64,000 bases of DNA from Asanoa sp. WMMD1127 (GCF_029626225.1 NZ_JARUBP010000001.1:5022001-5086000); one strand, 5' to 3'. Numbered from the stretch's first letter, positions 1 to 9,132 are shown. Notes: generated by a model from the letters alone, not told the origin. Numbers and translations: made by a program.

Positions 1-184
1 GATCACCGCGGCGCTGGGCTTCGGCCATTGGTTTCCGTACGCCGTGCCTTCCGTCGTCAGTGGCGCGGCGGGTGAAAGCGCGGCGCACGTCGGCGCGGTC
101 GGCTATGGCCTGGTGCTGCTGGTCGCGGTGGCCAGCGTGGGCGGCACGGCGGCGGTCTGGCGGCACGCCGACCAGTCCGGCTGA
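1..184 (+). CDS. ABC-2 type transporter permease, C-terminal fragment
   Basis: Only the last 60 or so residues lie in the window; the reading frame is open from base 2 to a TGA at 182-184. The peptide contains a GFGHWFPYAVPS stretch followed by a hydrophobic helix (about residues 38-55) and a short charged tail. This resembles the C-terminus of actinobacterial ABC-2 permeases, which commonly carry a 'RWFPW..P' motif before the last membrane helix. The substrate cannot be deduced. The ATPase partner would be expected upstream, outside the window. Confidence 0.6.
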   Translation, partial: ITAALGFGHWFPYAVPSVVSGAAGESAAHVGAVGYGLVLLVAVASVGGTAAVWRHADQSG

Positions 185-263
185 CGTATCGATAGGGCAC
201 GGACCCTAGCGGCACGGGAACGGATGCGGTGGTATAGAGAAACCCCTTCTTTGGATCGGTCCG

Positions 264-611
264 ATGTCCACTGACGAGAAGCACCCCTACTCGATCATCC
301 CGGCGACGCTCGGCGGCTGCGTCGCGGTCGCCCTCACCGCGCTCGCCGTCCGCGTCGCCGTCCCGGGCACCGCCGAACGAGTGGTGATCGTCGCCGTCGC
401 GGTGGGCGTTCTCTCGGCGTTGTTGCGCGACACGCGGCCGTGGTTGGCGGTAGTCGCCGTCGGGGCGGTCGCAGTGGTCGTCCTCGCCGGTGCCGCCTAC
501 CTCTTCACGATCGGCGTCGCCGCGTTCCTGGGCCGCGGACAGCGCTGGATCCGTTCGCCCCGAACTCTCGCCCTCGATTGGCACACGCCGCCCGACGCCC
601 GACGCCGGTGA
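264..611 (+). CDS. small three-helix membrane protein, unknown function
   Basis: This 115-residue protein has about three hydrophobic segments (roughly residues 13-33, 38-55 and 60-90) and a basic tail. The opposite strand is also open here, but its product is low-complexity Arg/Asp/Gly sequence, while this frame gives an ordinary membrane protein. I do not recognise a family. It stands alone between the permease end and a convergent operon. Confidence 0.6.
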   Translation: MSTDEKHPYSIIPATLGGCVAVALTALAVRVAVPGTAERVVIVAVAVGVLSALLRDTRPWLAVVAVGAVAVVVLAGAAYLFTIGVAAFLGRGQRWIRSPRTLALDWHTPPDARRR

Positions 612-614
612 GCG

Positions 615-1031
615 TCACCTGTGCGAGATGCGTCCGGCTCCCGCCGGGGGCCGGGTCTGGCCTGCCAGCGCGAGCGAGGCGATGAGGACCCCGGCCAGGA
701 CGCCGCCCCAGGTCAGCGACTCCCGCATCGGGAACGCGAGCGAAGCGACCACGAGCCACGCCCCGGCGATGATCAGAGCTCGGCCCAGCACCACCCGATG
801 TCTGGTCAGGACGCCGAGCAGGGCGGCCAGCAGGAGCACAACAAGGCCGGTCACGAAGGTGATCCAGCGTCCGGCGGCCCGCTCGCCGAGTACGAACGGT
901 GAGACCATCACCCAGCAGGCGACCAAGGCGATCACGGCGGCCGCCACGGTCGGGTAGCCCACGCGGCTGAGTCGCCGGCGCGGCCGCTCCGGTATCCCGG
1001 CCCGGTTCGTGGGGCTAGCGTCGCTGGTCAT
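615..1031 (-). CDS. four-helix membrane protein, SPW-repeat-like
   Basis: The product is 138 residues with a basic N-terminus and four hydrophobic segments (about 27-47, 56-74, 80-97, 107-124). The spacing and the 'WVMVSPFVLG' motif resemble the SPW-repeat family of small bacterial membrane proteins, whose function is unknown. A longer frame upstream only overlaps the preceding gene, so I start at the ATG at 1031. It overlaps the 3' end of the PRC-barrel gene by 17 bases, which implies translational coupling and a shared promoter. Confidence 0.7.
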   Translation of the reverse strand: MTSDASPTNRAGIPERPRRRLSRVGYPTVAAAVIALVACWVMVSPFVLGERAAGRWITFVTGLVVLLLAALLGVLTRHRVVLGRALIIAGAWLVVASLAFPMRESLTWGGVLAGVLIASLALAGQTRPPAGAGRISHR

Positions 1032-1485
1032 CTGGCCTGTCCTCGCGAGAGACTGGCGGCGGCTCGAACGCGACGGGGGTGGGGAAGCCCGGGTACAGGT
1101 AGCCGGGGCTCCAGTAGGGCATGTATCCGTAGTAGCCGTAGAGGCTCTCGAAGTAGGGTCGTTGGTCGACGAGATCGGGGTCGTACGCCGGCGCCTCCGC
1201 GACGTCCTTGCCCGCCCGCGACAGGTGCACCTCGTCGTCGGTGACCCGCGCCACCGCGTCGACCGGCACGAACGATGGCGTCGCGCCGAATCCCAGGATC
1301 CCGCCGTGTTCGACGCGGAGGAAGCGCACCTCCCGCGCATCTGCGTCGATCAGGAGATCCTCGACCTTCCCGACCTCTTCACCGGCGTGGTCGCGAACGG
1401 TGCGGCCGCGTACGTCCTCCGCAGGGTCGGCGACCGTCTGCCCGCTGTCGCTGAGCCGGACGAGTGTCCCGGTCCGGTCCGTCAT
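1015..1485 (-). CDS. PRC-barrel domain protein
   Basis: A 156-residue protein. Residues about 22-90 form a PRC-barrel ('DVRGRTVRDHAGEEVGKVED', then 'VRFLRVE'), a small beta-barrel found in RNA-processing and photosynthetic proteins and in many uncharacterised stress proteins. The C-terminal third is proline- and aromatic-rich and contains YGYYGYMPYWSPGYLYPGFP, a motif shared with the second PRC protein at 9704-10114. A sigma-B/F-type promoter lies 44 bases upstream. The next gene overlaps its end. No catalytic function is suggested. Confidence 0.85.
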   Translation of the reverse strand: MTDRTGTLVRLSDSGQTVADPAEDVRGRTVRDHAGEEVGKVEDLLIDADAREVRFLRVEHGGILGFGATPSFVPVDAVARVTDDEVHLSRAGKDVAEAPAYDPDLVDQRPYFESLYGYYGYMPYWSPGYLYPGFPTPVAFEPPPVSREDRPDDQRR

Positions 1486-1528
1486 GCCTCTGCCCTCCTT
1501 CGTTGTCGGGTGGGCTCTTCTCGACCGG

Positions 1529-1554
1529 CTACCCGGATCGGCCGCGCCTTACAC
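1529..1554 (-). promoter_or_regulatory. sigma-B/F-like promoter of the PRC-barrel/SPW operon
   Basis: Read on the minus strand: GTGT, 16 bases, GGGTAG, then C. The actinobacterial SigF/SigB consensus is GTTT-N14..17-GGGTA(T/C). The -10 is 44 bases upstream of the ATG at 1485. The -35 deviates at one base. Eight more such elements occur in the window. Confidence 0.6.
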
Positions 1555-2920
1555 CGCTGGTCGGCGAGGGGCACGGGTCGGTGACCGTGTGCTGGGCCGT
1601 TCGGGCGGCGGCGCCGTCGGCGGCCCGGACGGCCACCCACCATTCCGTGGTGTACCGCAGGGCCGGGCGTTCGCCCCGCGCGGTCGTCCCGGCGTGGACC
1701 AGGGCCGTGCGGGTCGGCGTGGTGGCGGGACCGCGCAGCACCAGGGTGGCCGAGGCCAGCTGTCGGGTGGCGTCGACGAAGACGGTCAGCCGATAGGAAC
1801 GGGCGCCGGCGGAGCACGCGACGCGGGCCGTGGCCGCGACGGCGAAGGGCACCGACGGTCCGGGGGAGTCCAGGCTTGCCGCCGGGCTGGCAGGCCTGGG
1901 TGGCGGTCCGGTCGCAGGTGGGGGGAGCAATCGCGGCTCGGCCTCGTCGGCGGCCGTTGCCGGGCTCTCGGTGGTCGAGGGCGTGGGCGCGGGGGAGCGG
2001 GCGGCGACCGGAGGGGTCCGCGAATCGGCCACGGCGCTCTCCACCGGCGGCGGAGCGGGTCTCGAGAGCAGCAGCGCCAGCGCGATGACGACGGCGGCGG
2101 CCGCCGCGACGGTCATGCCCCCACGACGGTGCCGCCGGCGCACCGGGAAGCCGGTTGCCCGGTCCAACTCGGGTGCGTCGGGCGCCGGTCGGTCGCGCAC
2201 GGTGACCACCACGGCGAACGGACCCGCGGTGTACGCGCCGATCAGCGCCGACGGGCTCAGCAGAGCGCCTCGGGTGGCGCGGCATCGGTCGCAGTCGTCG
2301 ATGTGGCGCGACAGCCGCTTGCGCAGCAGCGGGTCGAGTCGACCGTTCCAGCCGACCAGCAGCGCGCGCAGCGGTGGGCAGGTCGCCGACCGCGCGACGA
2401 GCAGGACGCCGAGCGACCGCTCGAGGGCGGCCCGGGCTCGGGAGAGTCGGGCGTGGACGTGGTTGGCTGGCAGGCCGAGGACGGCGCCGAGGTCGTCCGG
2501 CCGCAGCTCGTGCCGCAGCGCCAGGTGCAGGATCTCGCGGTCCCGGGCTGCCAGGCCGTCGATGGCGGCGTGCACCAGCTGACGGACGTGCGCCGTCTGG
2601 ACGTCCCTGGCGAGGTCGGGGTCGGTCGATGGCTCGTCGAACTCGGCGGCCGCCTCGCGGCGACGGGCCCGCGCCTGGCGCAGGCACTCGTGCCGGGCGA
2701 TGGCGTACAGCCAGGCGAGTAGCCGCTCGGGCGCGCGGAGTTGGGCCGCCCGCTGGCCGGCGATCAGGAAGGTGTCCTGGACGACGTCGGCGGCCAGGTC
2801 GGCATCGCGGAGCAGCGAACGGCAGTAGGCGTGCAGCCGGGGCGCGTAGCGGTGGTATGCGTGTTCGAGCCCGCGCGGATCACCCGCCACCATCGCCGCC
2901 ACCACGGCCCGGTCGTCCAT
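1529..2920 (-). CDS. ECF-type sigma factor fused to zinc-finger, membrane and extracytoplasmic domains
   Basis: 463 residues from the ATG at 2920; a longer upstream frame is Arg-rich and non-homologous. Residues 1-95 hold sigma-70 region 2 (DVVQDTFLIA, LLAWLYAIARHECL). Residues 120-175 hold region 4 (LAARDREILHL, then a helix-turn-helix). Next comes an H-x3-C-x2-C motif (RHIDDCDRC), as in zf-HC2 anti-sigma factors, one membrane helix (about 275-292), a Pro/Thr-rich linker and a small extracytoplasmic domain. Sigma and anti-sigma functions therefore appear to be joined in one membrane-tethered protein. How the sigma part is released (proteolysis or conformational change) is unknown. Confidence 0.85.
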   Translation of the reverse strand: MDDRAVVAAMVAGDPRGLEHAYHRYAPRLHAYCRSLLRDADLAADVVQDTFLIAGQRAAQLRAPERLLAWLYAIARHECLRQARARRREAAAEFDEPSTDPDLARDVQTAHVRQLVHAAIDGLAARDREILHLALRHELRPDDLGAVLGLPANHVHARLSRARAALERSLGVLLVARSATCPPLRALLVGWNGRLDPLLRKRLSRHIDDCDRCRATRGALLSPSALIGAYTAGPFAVVVTVRDRPAPDAPELDRATGFPVRRRHRRGGMTVAAAAAVVIALALLLSRPAPPPVESAVADSRTPPVAARSPAPTPSTTESPATAADEAEPRLLPPPATGPPPRPASPAASLDSPGPSVPFAVAATARVACSAGARSYRLTVFVDATRQLASATLVLRGPATTPTRTALVHAGTTARGERPALRYTTEWWVAVRAADGAAARTAQHTVTDPCPSPTSGVRRGRSG

Positions 2921-3000
2921 CCCTGGCACGGTAGGTGCTCGCTTCTCGCGGGGCGGCGGCCCTGCCTGCTTTCCGACAGGCAGGACCGCCGGCGTGCCGG

Positions 3001-5013
3001 TCAGAGGATCAGCTCGCCGATGTACTCGGCGATATCGGTCGCATGGTCCGCCGGGTCGGTCAGCTCCGCCCGGTTGATCATCACCGCGACGACCACGTCG
3101 TCGTCGGGGTAGACGATCAGGTGGGTGTCCGAGCCCAGCTGACCGCCGTTCTTGGCGGCCGCCCGATGACCGTCCTGTGTATACGTTCCCCAGCCGTACG
3201 CGTAGCTCCAGCCGTTGGCGCCGCCGTTCCACACGTACTCGGTGTCGGCGTACACCTGACCCTGGACCACCGCCCGGCCGAAGCGCGCGAGGTCACGGAT
3301 GTCGCTCTCCACCCCGCCCCCGAGCGTCTTCCAGGTGGTCTCGTCCGGGTCGGCCGCGTCGTTGTCCGCGCCGGTGTAGAGCGTCGCGCGCCGCACGCTG
3401 GTGTCGGTGATCTGCTCCTGGCGCAGCGTGTCCAACCCGAGCGGCTCGCTGATCTCCTCGCGCACGAGCTGCTCCACGGTCCGGCCGGTCGCTGCCTCGA
3501 GCCCGGCGCCGAGCACGGTGTAGCCGTGGGTGCTGTAGAGCGACGAGGCGCCTGGCACGCAGGTCGTCGAGACGGTGTCCGTGCCGCTGTCGTAACTGCG
3601 CAGCGGGTCGTCGTCGAACTCCTCGACCGCGGTGGCCGCGTCCGGGTACCAGGTCTGCGCGAGCTGACTGTCGGTGGTCTTCTCCTTCTCCCACTGGACA
3701 GCGTCGACGTCTTCGAGCGTCGAGCTCTCGTTGTTGGCGTAGTGCCGGACGCAACCCCGGTTGGCGGCGAGTTGTTCGAAGGTGGCGGAGTGCTGGACGG
3801 CCAGCCCGGTGGCGTGGTCGCGAACGGGATCGTCCCGCTGGAGGGCGCCCTGTTCGTGCAGGCGCATCGTCAGCGCGCCGCCGGCCGCCTTGCTGATCGA
3901 CGCCCAGCGCAGCACGTGACCGGAGTCGAGCCAGACGTCGTCGGCGATGTCGGCGTGGCCGAAGCCGCGGGTGTAGGTGAACTCGCCGCCCTCCAGCACG
4001 GCCACGGCGACGCCGGGCACGTCGTCCTCGGCCATCTCCTGGGCGATGTGGTTGTCGACGGCCCGCTTGTGTTTCCATATTGGACGATCGCTGTTCTGGC
4101 GCTAGATGGCGGCGTAACGCACGCCGGCGGTCGTCTCGTACCGGCCGACGAAGATCTGCCGGTAGCCCTCGTCGGCGTCGCGGTGCCAGTTGTTCGCGTA
4201 ACTGTGCGCGGACATCTCGCGCCGTTCGATCCAACCACGGTGGGTGCGGTTCTCCACCCAGATGCCGCCGAACAGCTGGGTGCCCGCCGAGGCCCCGGCC
4301 GCGGCGCCGATCGCCGAGTCGAACGACAGCATCCGGAACTCGCCCTGGTATGCCGCGAACGTGGTCGCGAACTGGGCATCGGTGAGATCGTCGTGCAGGT
4401 GCCAGGCGAGGTGCTCGGGATTGTCGAGCACGACGACGCCGTAGCGCAGACCGGCGCTCGTGCGGAACATGTCGAAGTCGATCGGCATGCGACCGGCGCG
4501 CTTCTGGTCCTTGACGAAGGTGCGCAGCTCGCCGACGGTCAGCCCGTAGCGGGCCGCCCACCCGAGTCCCTCCTTGTTCTCCACCCAGGCCGCGGCGACG
4601 TACCACTGGCCCTTCCACGGGTAGAGCTCCCGGTCGACGAGGCGCAGCCCGTCCCGCTCGGCTTCGGCGAAGGCGGTGTCGTACTCGGGTTCGGTCATCA
4701 CCGTGTCGACGAACCAGCGGCGCTTGTCGGCGTTGTGCTGGAAGGCGCCGCCGAAGGACGGCTCTCCGGTGAACGTGTCGACCTCGAGGTCGACGGGCAG
4801 AAACCCGCCCTCGACACCCCATTTCTGCAGATCGGCGTCGAACTCGACCATCGTGCGGTCCCGCAGGCCGGCCCATGCGGTCTCGTCAGGGTCGAAGACG
4901 GCGGACGGCTGGCCCGGATGCCCGCTCGCGGCGGGCGCTCCGACCAGCAGAGCGGTCATGGTCGCTAGGGCCACGCCGAAGCGGACGGCCCGTCTGGACC
5001 CGATGTGGATCAT
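3001..5013 (-). pseudogene. secreted serine hydrolase (beta-lactamase/PBP-like), interrupted by an in-frame amber codon
   Basis: The 5' half (5013-4105) encodes a signal peptide (MIHIGSRRAVRFGVALATMT) and W/Y/F-rich repeats like the N-terminal repeats of polyglycine-hydrolase-type serine hydrolases. A TAG at 4102-4104 ends it. The same frame then continues without a shift as RQNSDRPIWKHKR and runs to 3001. That part is a class C beta-lactamase/DD-peptidase-like domain with the S-x-x-K motif 'WASISKAAGG' and YSTHGY (Y-x-x/S-x-N position). Relatives usually have Trp at the stop position, so a TGG-to-TAG change is the simplest reading. The start at 5013 follows a GGGAG ribosome site. Expression as two polypeptides or read-through is possible but less likely. 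Confidence 0.75.
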
Positions 5014-5114
5014 GGTGTTCTCCCGGTTCGGTCGGTGTGTGGACACCGACATGAGCCGGGGTAACGCCGGTCGCCAACGAGTTCTTCGTGTCCGCTAGCC
5101 GACAGCTTGTGGGA

Positions 5115-5486
5115 TCACCCGCCGCCCCACGGTCGGGTCGGCTGGAGCACGGCCTCGCTCAGGGCGCGTGTACGCAGGTGCGTGATCCGCTGGTATTCCG
5201 GGTCGGCCACCATGGCGCTGAACGCCCGGCGGGACGGGTAACGCACGAGCAGCACCGCGTCCCACTGCTGTCCGTCCTCGGCGACGAGCGGCGAGGCGCC
5301 GTTGCCGGCGTAGAGGACCTCCGCTCCGTGCCGTGGCGCGATCGTGTCGCGGAAGGCCTGCGTGTACTGGCGGTAGAGGGCGCGTCCGCCCTCGGCGAAC
5401 CGCAGCAGGTTGAGCATCACCACCGGTTCGTCGGGGCTGTCGGCCAGAAACTCTTTGAGGGCGGAACCGGTCGGATCGACGGCCAT
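5115..5486 (-). CDS. DUF1330 family protein
   Basis: 123 residues starting at the ATG at 5486, eight bases after a GGAGG ribosome site. The sequence 'PVVMLNLLRFAEGGRALYRQ' and the later 'WDAVLLVRYPSRRAFSAMV' match the DUF1330 ferredoxin-like fold (dimeric alpha/beta-barrel). Members are small cytosolic proteins of unknown activity. It is divergent from the potassium channel gene, and the shared intergenic region is only about 100 bases. Confidence 0.85.
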   Translation of the reverse strand: MAVDPTGSALKEFLADSPDEPVVMLNLLRFAEGGRALYRQYTQAFRDTIAPRHGAEVLYAGNGASPLVAEDGQQWDAVLLVRYPSRRAFSAMVADPEYQRITHLRTRALSEAVLQPTRPWGGG

Positions 5487-5591
5487 TGCCAACCTCCGGA
5501 CGCGTGGAAGAGCAGTAGGCCGCAGTATATGCACTGGCGATGCAACAATGCGCCCACGCCCGGTGTGCGGGCGTGCGGCATGCTGGTCCGC

Positions 5592-6398
5592 ATGTCCGAC
5601 GACGCGCGACTGGTCCGCTGGGAAGATCGGACGGCGGCGGCCCTCACCGCGTTGGCGTTGCTGTTCATCGTGGTCTACGCGGCGCCGATCCTGCGGCCGG
5701 ACCTGCCCGCGGGATGGCGCGTGGCCTGCGAAGCGGCCAACCTGGTGATCTGGGGGCTGTTCTGGCTCGACTACCTCGTGCGGTTCGTGCTGAGCCCGGA
5801 CCGCCGCAGGTTCATCCGGACCCACCTGTTCGACCTCGCCGTTCTCGTGCTGCCGGTGCTGCGACCGCTGCGGATGCTGCGGCTCGTGACGGCGCTGCTG
5901 GTGCTCAACCGGCGCACCGAGCGGTGGACCCGCGGCCGGCTCGCCCTTTACGTCGGCGCCAGCACCGTCCTGCTCGTGCTGGTCTCCGGGCTCGCCGTGC
6001 TCGACGCGGAGCGGGGCAGTCCGGACAGCAACATCGGCAGCTATCCGCAGGCGCTCTGGTGGGCGGTCGTCACCATCACGACGGTCGGATACGGCGACCA
6101 CTATCCGGCGACGGGGGTCGGGCGGCTCGTCGCGCTGGGCCTCATGATCGGCGGCATCGGGTTGATCGGTTTCGTCACCGGGTCGCTCGCGAGCTGGATC
6201 GTCGAACGCATCTCGGAGGCGGATCGTCCGGGCGAGGCCACCAAGGACGACATCGCCAAGGTCCTCGCTGAGCTCAGCGCGCTGCGGGCCGAGGTCGCCG
6301 CACTGCGTGGCGAGGCGGACCCGGCGCCGGTCACCCGGCCACCACCGGCCCGGCCAGCGGCCGGTGGCGAGCGCTTCGTCGACGCCGCCGAAGGCTGA
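5592..6398 (+). CDS. voltage-gated-like potassium channel
   Basis: 268 residues with a 6-TM layout: helices around 15-33, 47-66, 78-95, an Arg-spaced S4-like segment (RPLRMLRLVTALLVLNRR), then S5, a pore loop and S6. The selectivity filter TVGYGD is at residues 164-169. The C-terminus has a short coiled coil (LAELSALRAEVAALRGE) that could mediate tetramerisation. An alternative ATG at 5580 adds four residues; neither start has a clear ribosome site, so a leaderless or short-leader mRNA is possible. Confidence 0.9.
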   Translation: MSDDARLVRWEDRTAAALTALALLFIVVYAAPILRPDLPAGWRVACEAANLVIWGLFWLDYLVRFVLSPDRRRFIRTHLFDLAVLVLPVLRPLRMLRLVTALLVLNRRTERWTRGRLALYVGASTVLLVLVSGLAVLDAERGSPDSNIGSYPQALWWAVVTITTVGYGDHYPATGVGRLVALGLMIGGIGLIGFVTGSLASWIVERISEADRPGEATKDDIAKVLAELSALRAEVAALRGEADPAPVTRPPPARPAAGGERFVDAAEG

Positions 6399-6475
6399 CG
6401 CTCGCCGGCGGCGGGGCCCGCACCGGGGTCCAACCGTCCCTGCGAATGTGGGCATTGTTCTAGTATCATACAAAC

Positions 6476-6826
6476 ATGTTGATCGTCGTGGACCATGCGG
6501 CTCGCGAGACGCTGGCCGATCAGATAGCCGCGCAGGTCAGGCGCGGAGTGATGAGAGGCGAGCTCGAGGTCGGCGAGCGGCTGCCCGCCGCACGCGAGTT
6601 GGCGTCCGCGCTCGGCGTCAACATGCACACGGTGCTGCGCGCCTATGCGGTGCTGCGTGACGAGGGCGTCATCGAGCTCCGCCGAGGTCGGGGGGCGGTC
6701 GTGCGCTCCGGGGACGCCGCCCGGCTGCGGCTCGAGGACCAGGCTCGGACGTTCCTGCGCGACGCACGCCGGTTCGGCCTCGACGACGCCGACATCGCCG
6801 CGTTGCTGCGGCGGGCACAGTCATGA
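6476..6826 (+). CDS. GntR-family regulator, YtrA type
   Basis: 116 residues: an N-terminal winged helix-turn-helix ([20 protein letters not shown], then [19 protein letters not shown]) and only a short C-terminal dimerisation segment, as in the YtrA subfamily. It overlaps the next membrane-protein gene by ATGA, the usual layout in which the regulator controls its own operon. The AT-rich TAGTATCATACAAAC just before the ATG looks like a -10 box or operator and would give a nearly leaderless transcript. Confidence 0.9.
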   Translation: MLIVVDHAARETLADQIAAQVRRGVMRGELEVGERLPAARELASALGVNMHTVLRAYAVLRDEGVIELRRGRGAVVRSGDAARLRLEDQARTFLRDARRFGLDDADIAALLRRAQS

Positions 6827-7770
6827 GCTCGCATTCTCGTCGGCAGATCGGCCGAGTCGTCGCCGCCGCGACGGCGGCCTGGCTGCCGGCGGCGCTCCTC
6901 ATCGCTGTCGGACCCGGCCGCTGGCCCGATCTGCCCGACGTGCTGCCCACCCACTGGGGCGGTTTCGGGCAGGCCGACGGGTTCGCGCCCGCCGGCAACG
7001 TGTGGTGGACGCTGTTCGGCCTCGCCGCCGCCGGCGGCGGACTCGCCGTCGTCGGCGCGCTGGCCCATGTCCGGCGCCGCGCCGCGGCAGGCATGGCGCT
7101 CGCACTGGCCGGTGGGCTGGCGGGCGGCGCCGCCGCCGTCTGGTGCATCTCGGCATCAGCCGCGACCAGTGGCACGCAACTGGGTTGGCGGTTGGTTCTC
7201 TACCCGGTCGGCTTGAGCTACGCCGCGGTTGTCTACGCGCTCGCCGGCCGCGGCCACCTGCGCAGGGCAGACGGGACGCCCAGACCGCCTGGCGATGGCG
7301 CCGGGGCGCTGTCGGCGACGCAACGGGCCGCGTGGTCGGTGGTGTCGCGGTCGCGGTTGTTCGTCGTCGTCGCGGGGGCGGCCCTGCTCGTGACGACTTT
7401 CCTGGCCGCCTACGTCGCCCCCGGCGCCTGGTTGGGAGCGGCCGCGGCGGCCGTCACGCTGATGTTGTTCGCCGAGACCCGGATCACAGTGGACAGTCGC
7501 GGGTTACGCCTCACGGCCGGCATCGTGCACGTGCCGATCACCCGGATCCCCTTGACGGAGATCGTCGAGGCGCACGCCGCGCACATCGACCCGATGGCCT
7601 GGGGCGGCTGGGGCTACCGGGTGGCGCCGGGCCGCTCCGCGCTCGTGCTGCGGGCCGGGCCCGGGCTTGTCGTCCACCGTCGGGACGGGCGGAAGTTCGC
7701 CGTCACCGTCGACGATCCGGAGACCCCGGCCAGGTTGCTCAACGCGATGCTGTCGAACGGGCGCCCCTGA
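6823..7770 (+). CDS. DUF1648-containing membrane protein
   Basis: 315 residues. After a first membrane helix (about 10-28) comes '[18 protein letters not shown]', the DUF1648 signature. Several more helices follow (about 60-80, 87-110, 118-137, 178-195, 200-215), then a soluble C-terminal domain with a PH-like beta pattern. DUF1648 proteins are often partners of YtrA-type regulators, sometimes in antibiotic-response operons. The start codon overlaps the regulator's stop, so the two form an operon. Confidence 0.85.
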   Translation: MSSHSRRQIGRVVAAATAAWLPAALLIAVGPGRWPDLPDVLPTHWGGFGQADGFAPAGNVWWTLFGLAAAGGGLAVVGALAHVRRRAAAGMALALAGGLAGGAAAVWCISASAATSGTQLGWRLVLYPVGLSYAAVVYALAGRGHLRRADGTPRPPGDGAGALSATQRAAWSVVSRSRLFVVVAGAALLVTTFLAAYVAPGAWLGAAAAAVTLMLFAETRITVDSRGLRLTAGIVHVPITRIPLTEIVEAHAAHIDPMAWGGWGYRVAPGRSALVLRAGPGLVVHRRDGRKFAVTVDDPETPARLLNAMLSNGRP

Positions 7771-7778
7771 GGTCGCTG

Positions 7779-7804
7779 GTTTGGCCTGTCTGCGATCGGG
7801 GTAG
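7779..7804 (+). promoter_or_regulatory. sigma-B/F-like promoter of the HesB-like/BON/DUF998 operon
   Basis: GTTT at 7779-7782, a 16-base spacer, GGGTAG at 7799-7804, followed by CC. This is a full match to the SigF/SigB-type consensus. It lies 60 bases upstream of the GTG at 7864 and probably drives three closely spaced genes to 9132. Confidence 0.7.
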
Positions 7805-7863
7805 CCGCCCCGCCCTGAGCGACACACCGTTAATCGCTCACTGCCCGACGGAGGCCCCCGACT

Positions 7864-8145
7864 GTGTTGACCGTGACCGACAAGGCGCTGGCGGCGATCT
7901 GCGTGCTGCTGACCCAGGACGGCGTGCCCGACGGTGCCGGCCTGCGGGTTTCGACCCACCCGGAGCACGGTCTGCGCCTCGGGCTGGTGGGCGAGCCGGC
8001 CGCCGGCGACTCCGTCTTCGACCGGTCAGGCGCGCGGATCTTCCTCGATGCCGAGGCTGTCGAGATCCTGCGCCACACGGCGCTCGACGCCGAGCCCGAC
8101 GGTGCCGGCGGCGTGCGGTTCGCGGTCATGCCCGCGGTGTCGTGA
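7864..8145 (+). CDS. HesB/IscA-like fold protein without the cluster-binding cysteines
   Basis: 93 residues starting with GTG. 'MLTVTDKALAAICVLL' and 'GAGLRVSTHPEHGLRLGLV' follow the beta-sandwich pattern of HesB/IscA Fe-S carriers, but no C-x-C pair is present at the C-terminus; the single Cys is near residue 13. It is probably not an Fe-S carrier. Many actinobacteria carry such degenerate copies near stress genes. First gene of a small operon behind a sigma-B/F-like promoter. Confidence 0.65.
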   Translation: MLTVTDKALAAICVLLTQDGVPDGAGLRVSTHPEHGLRLGLVGEPAAGDSVFDRSGARIFLDAEAVEILRHTALDAEPDGAGGVRFAVMPAVS

Positions 8146-8158
8146 TCGAGGAGGAAAC

Positions 8159-8455
8159 GTGATCTTCCCGTTTCCGCCGCCGATGCCCGGCGACGGCTGG
8201 TTCCAACGGCCGCAGGGCGCCCGTCGTCCCAGCCAGGACGACCTGCTTGCGATCGCGGTGCTGAACGAGCTCTCAGCGGACACCCGACTCGCCGGCGGAG
8301 AGATTCTCGTCGAGGTGCAGAACCGGGTGGTGATCCTCGACGGTGTCGTCCCGTCGACGTACACGCGGCACGCCGCGGGGGACGCGGCGTGGCGCGTCGA
8401 CGGGGTGTTCGACGTCGCGAACCGGATCGCGGTGGAGTCGCCCCACCGCCGCTGA
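8159..8455 (+). CDS. BON-domain protein
   Basis: 98 residues from the GTG at 8159, preceded by a strong GAGGAGGAAAC ribosome site. After a Pro-rich start, residues about 28-95 form a BON-type alpha/beta fold (LAIAVLNELSADTRL, ILVEVQNRVVILDGVVPS, WRVDGVFDVANRI). BON domains are thought to bind phospholipid or envelope components. No signal peptide is seen. A close paralogue is encoded at 13366-13638. Sits between the HesB-like gene and the DUF998 gene with 13- and 17-base gaps. Confidence 0.85.
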   Translation: MIFPFPPPMPGDGWFQRPQGARRPSQDDLLAIAVLNELSADTRLAGGEILVEVQNRVVILDGVVPSTYTRHAAGDAAWRVDGVFDVANRIAVESPHRR

Positions 8456-8472
8456 CGAACGGAGGGCACACG

Positions 8473-9132
8473 ATGAAGGCTCAGCGCGTGGACGTGTCCA
8501 CCGCCCTGGTGAGCGCCGTCGCCGGTCAGGTGCTGCTCGTCGGAACGGTGTGGCTGCTGCCATTCGCCTCCGCGCACCGCGTTACCGACGACACCATCGG
8601 CGAGCTCGTGCTCGGCCCGTACGGGTTCCTCCTGACACTCGCCTTCGCCGTCGCCGCGCTCGGCCTGGTGACCCTCGCGATCGCCATCCGCAAAGCGATC
8701 CCGCTGACGGCGGGGGCGCGGGCCGGCAGCGGGTTGCTCGCGACGGCCGGTGTGGCGCTGCTGATCGGCGGCCTGTTCGACACCGACCGGCTGGACGGCG
8801 CGATCGACTGGGATTCGTTGAGCGCCAACGGCGTCGTACACCTGCTGGCGGTGGCGGTGTCCTTCATCTGCGCCGTCGCGGCGATGGTGGTGCTCACCTG
8901 GACCTTCGCCCGGAGCGCGCGATGGCGACCGTTCACGCCCTGGTCCGGCCTGCTCGCCACCGGATCGGTGAGCCTGCTGCTGGCTCAGGGTGGCCAGCAG
9001 GACTCGTCCACCGGGCTGCTGCAGCGTCTGCTGGTCACGTTGGTCGCCGCGTGGGTGGTCGCCGTGGCCTGGCGGGTGCGGTCATCGGCCACCGACGCGC
9101 ATGAGGCGCGCTCCACCGTCGCGCGGCCATGA
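8473..9132 (+). CDS. DUF998 family membrane protein
   Basis: 219 residues; start at the ATG after GGAGGG. Six hydrophobic segments (about 10-35, 45-68, 78-97, 117-140, 152-170, 180-200), with the polar loop 'FDTDRLDG' after the third, fit DUF998, a family of six-helix proteins of unknown function. Last gene of the HesB-like/BON operon. Its 3' end overlaps the convergent membrane-protein gene by about 50 bases. Confidence 0.75.
   Translation: MKAQRVDVSTALVSAVAGQVLLVGTVWLLPFASAHRVTDDTIGELVLGPYGFLLTLAFAVAALGLVTLAIAIRKAIPLTAGARAGSGLLATAGVALLIGGLFDTDRLDGAIDWDSLSANGVVHLLAVAVSFICAVAAMVVLTWTFARSARWRPFTPWSGLLATGSVSLLLAQGGQQDSSTGLLQRLLVTLVAAWVVAVAWRVRSSATDAHEARSTVARP

Noticed and set aside
2935-4968. 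677-codon plus-strand ORF
   Set aside because: It is antisense to the serine hydrolase gene. Its product is a low-complexity Val/Gly/Arg/His-rich shadow of high GC3 codons on the other strand, without recognisable domains.
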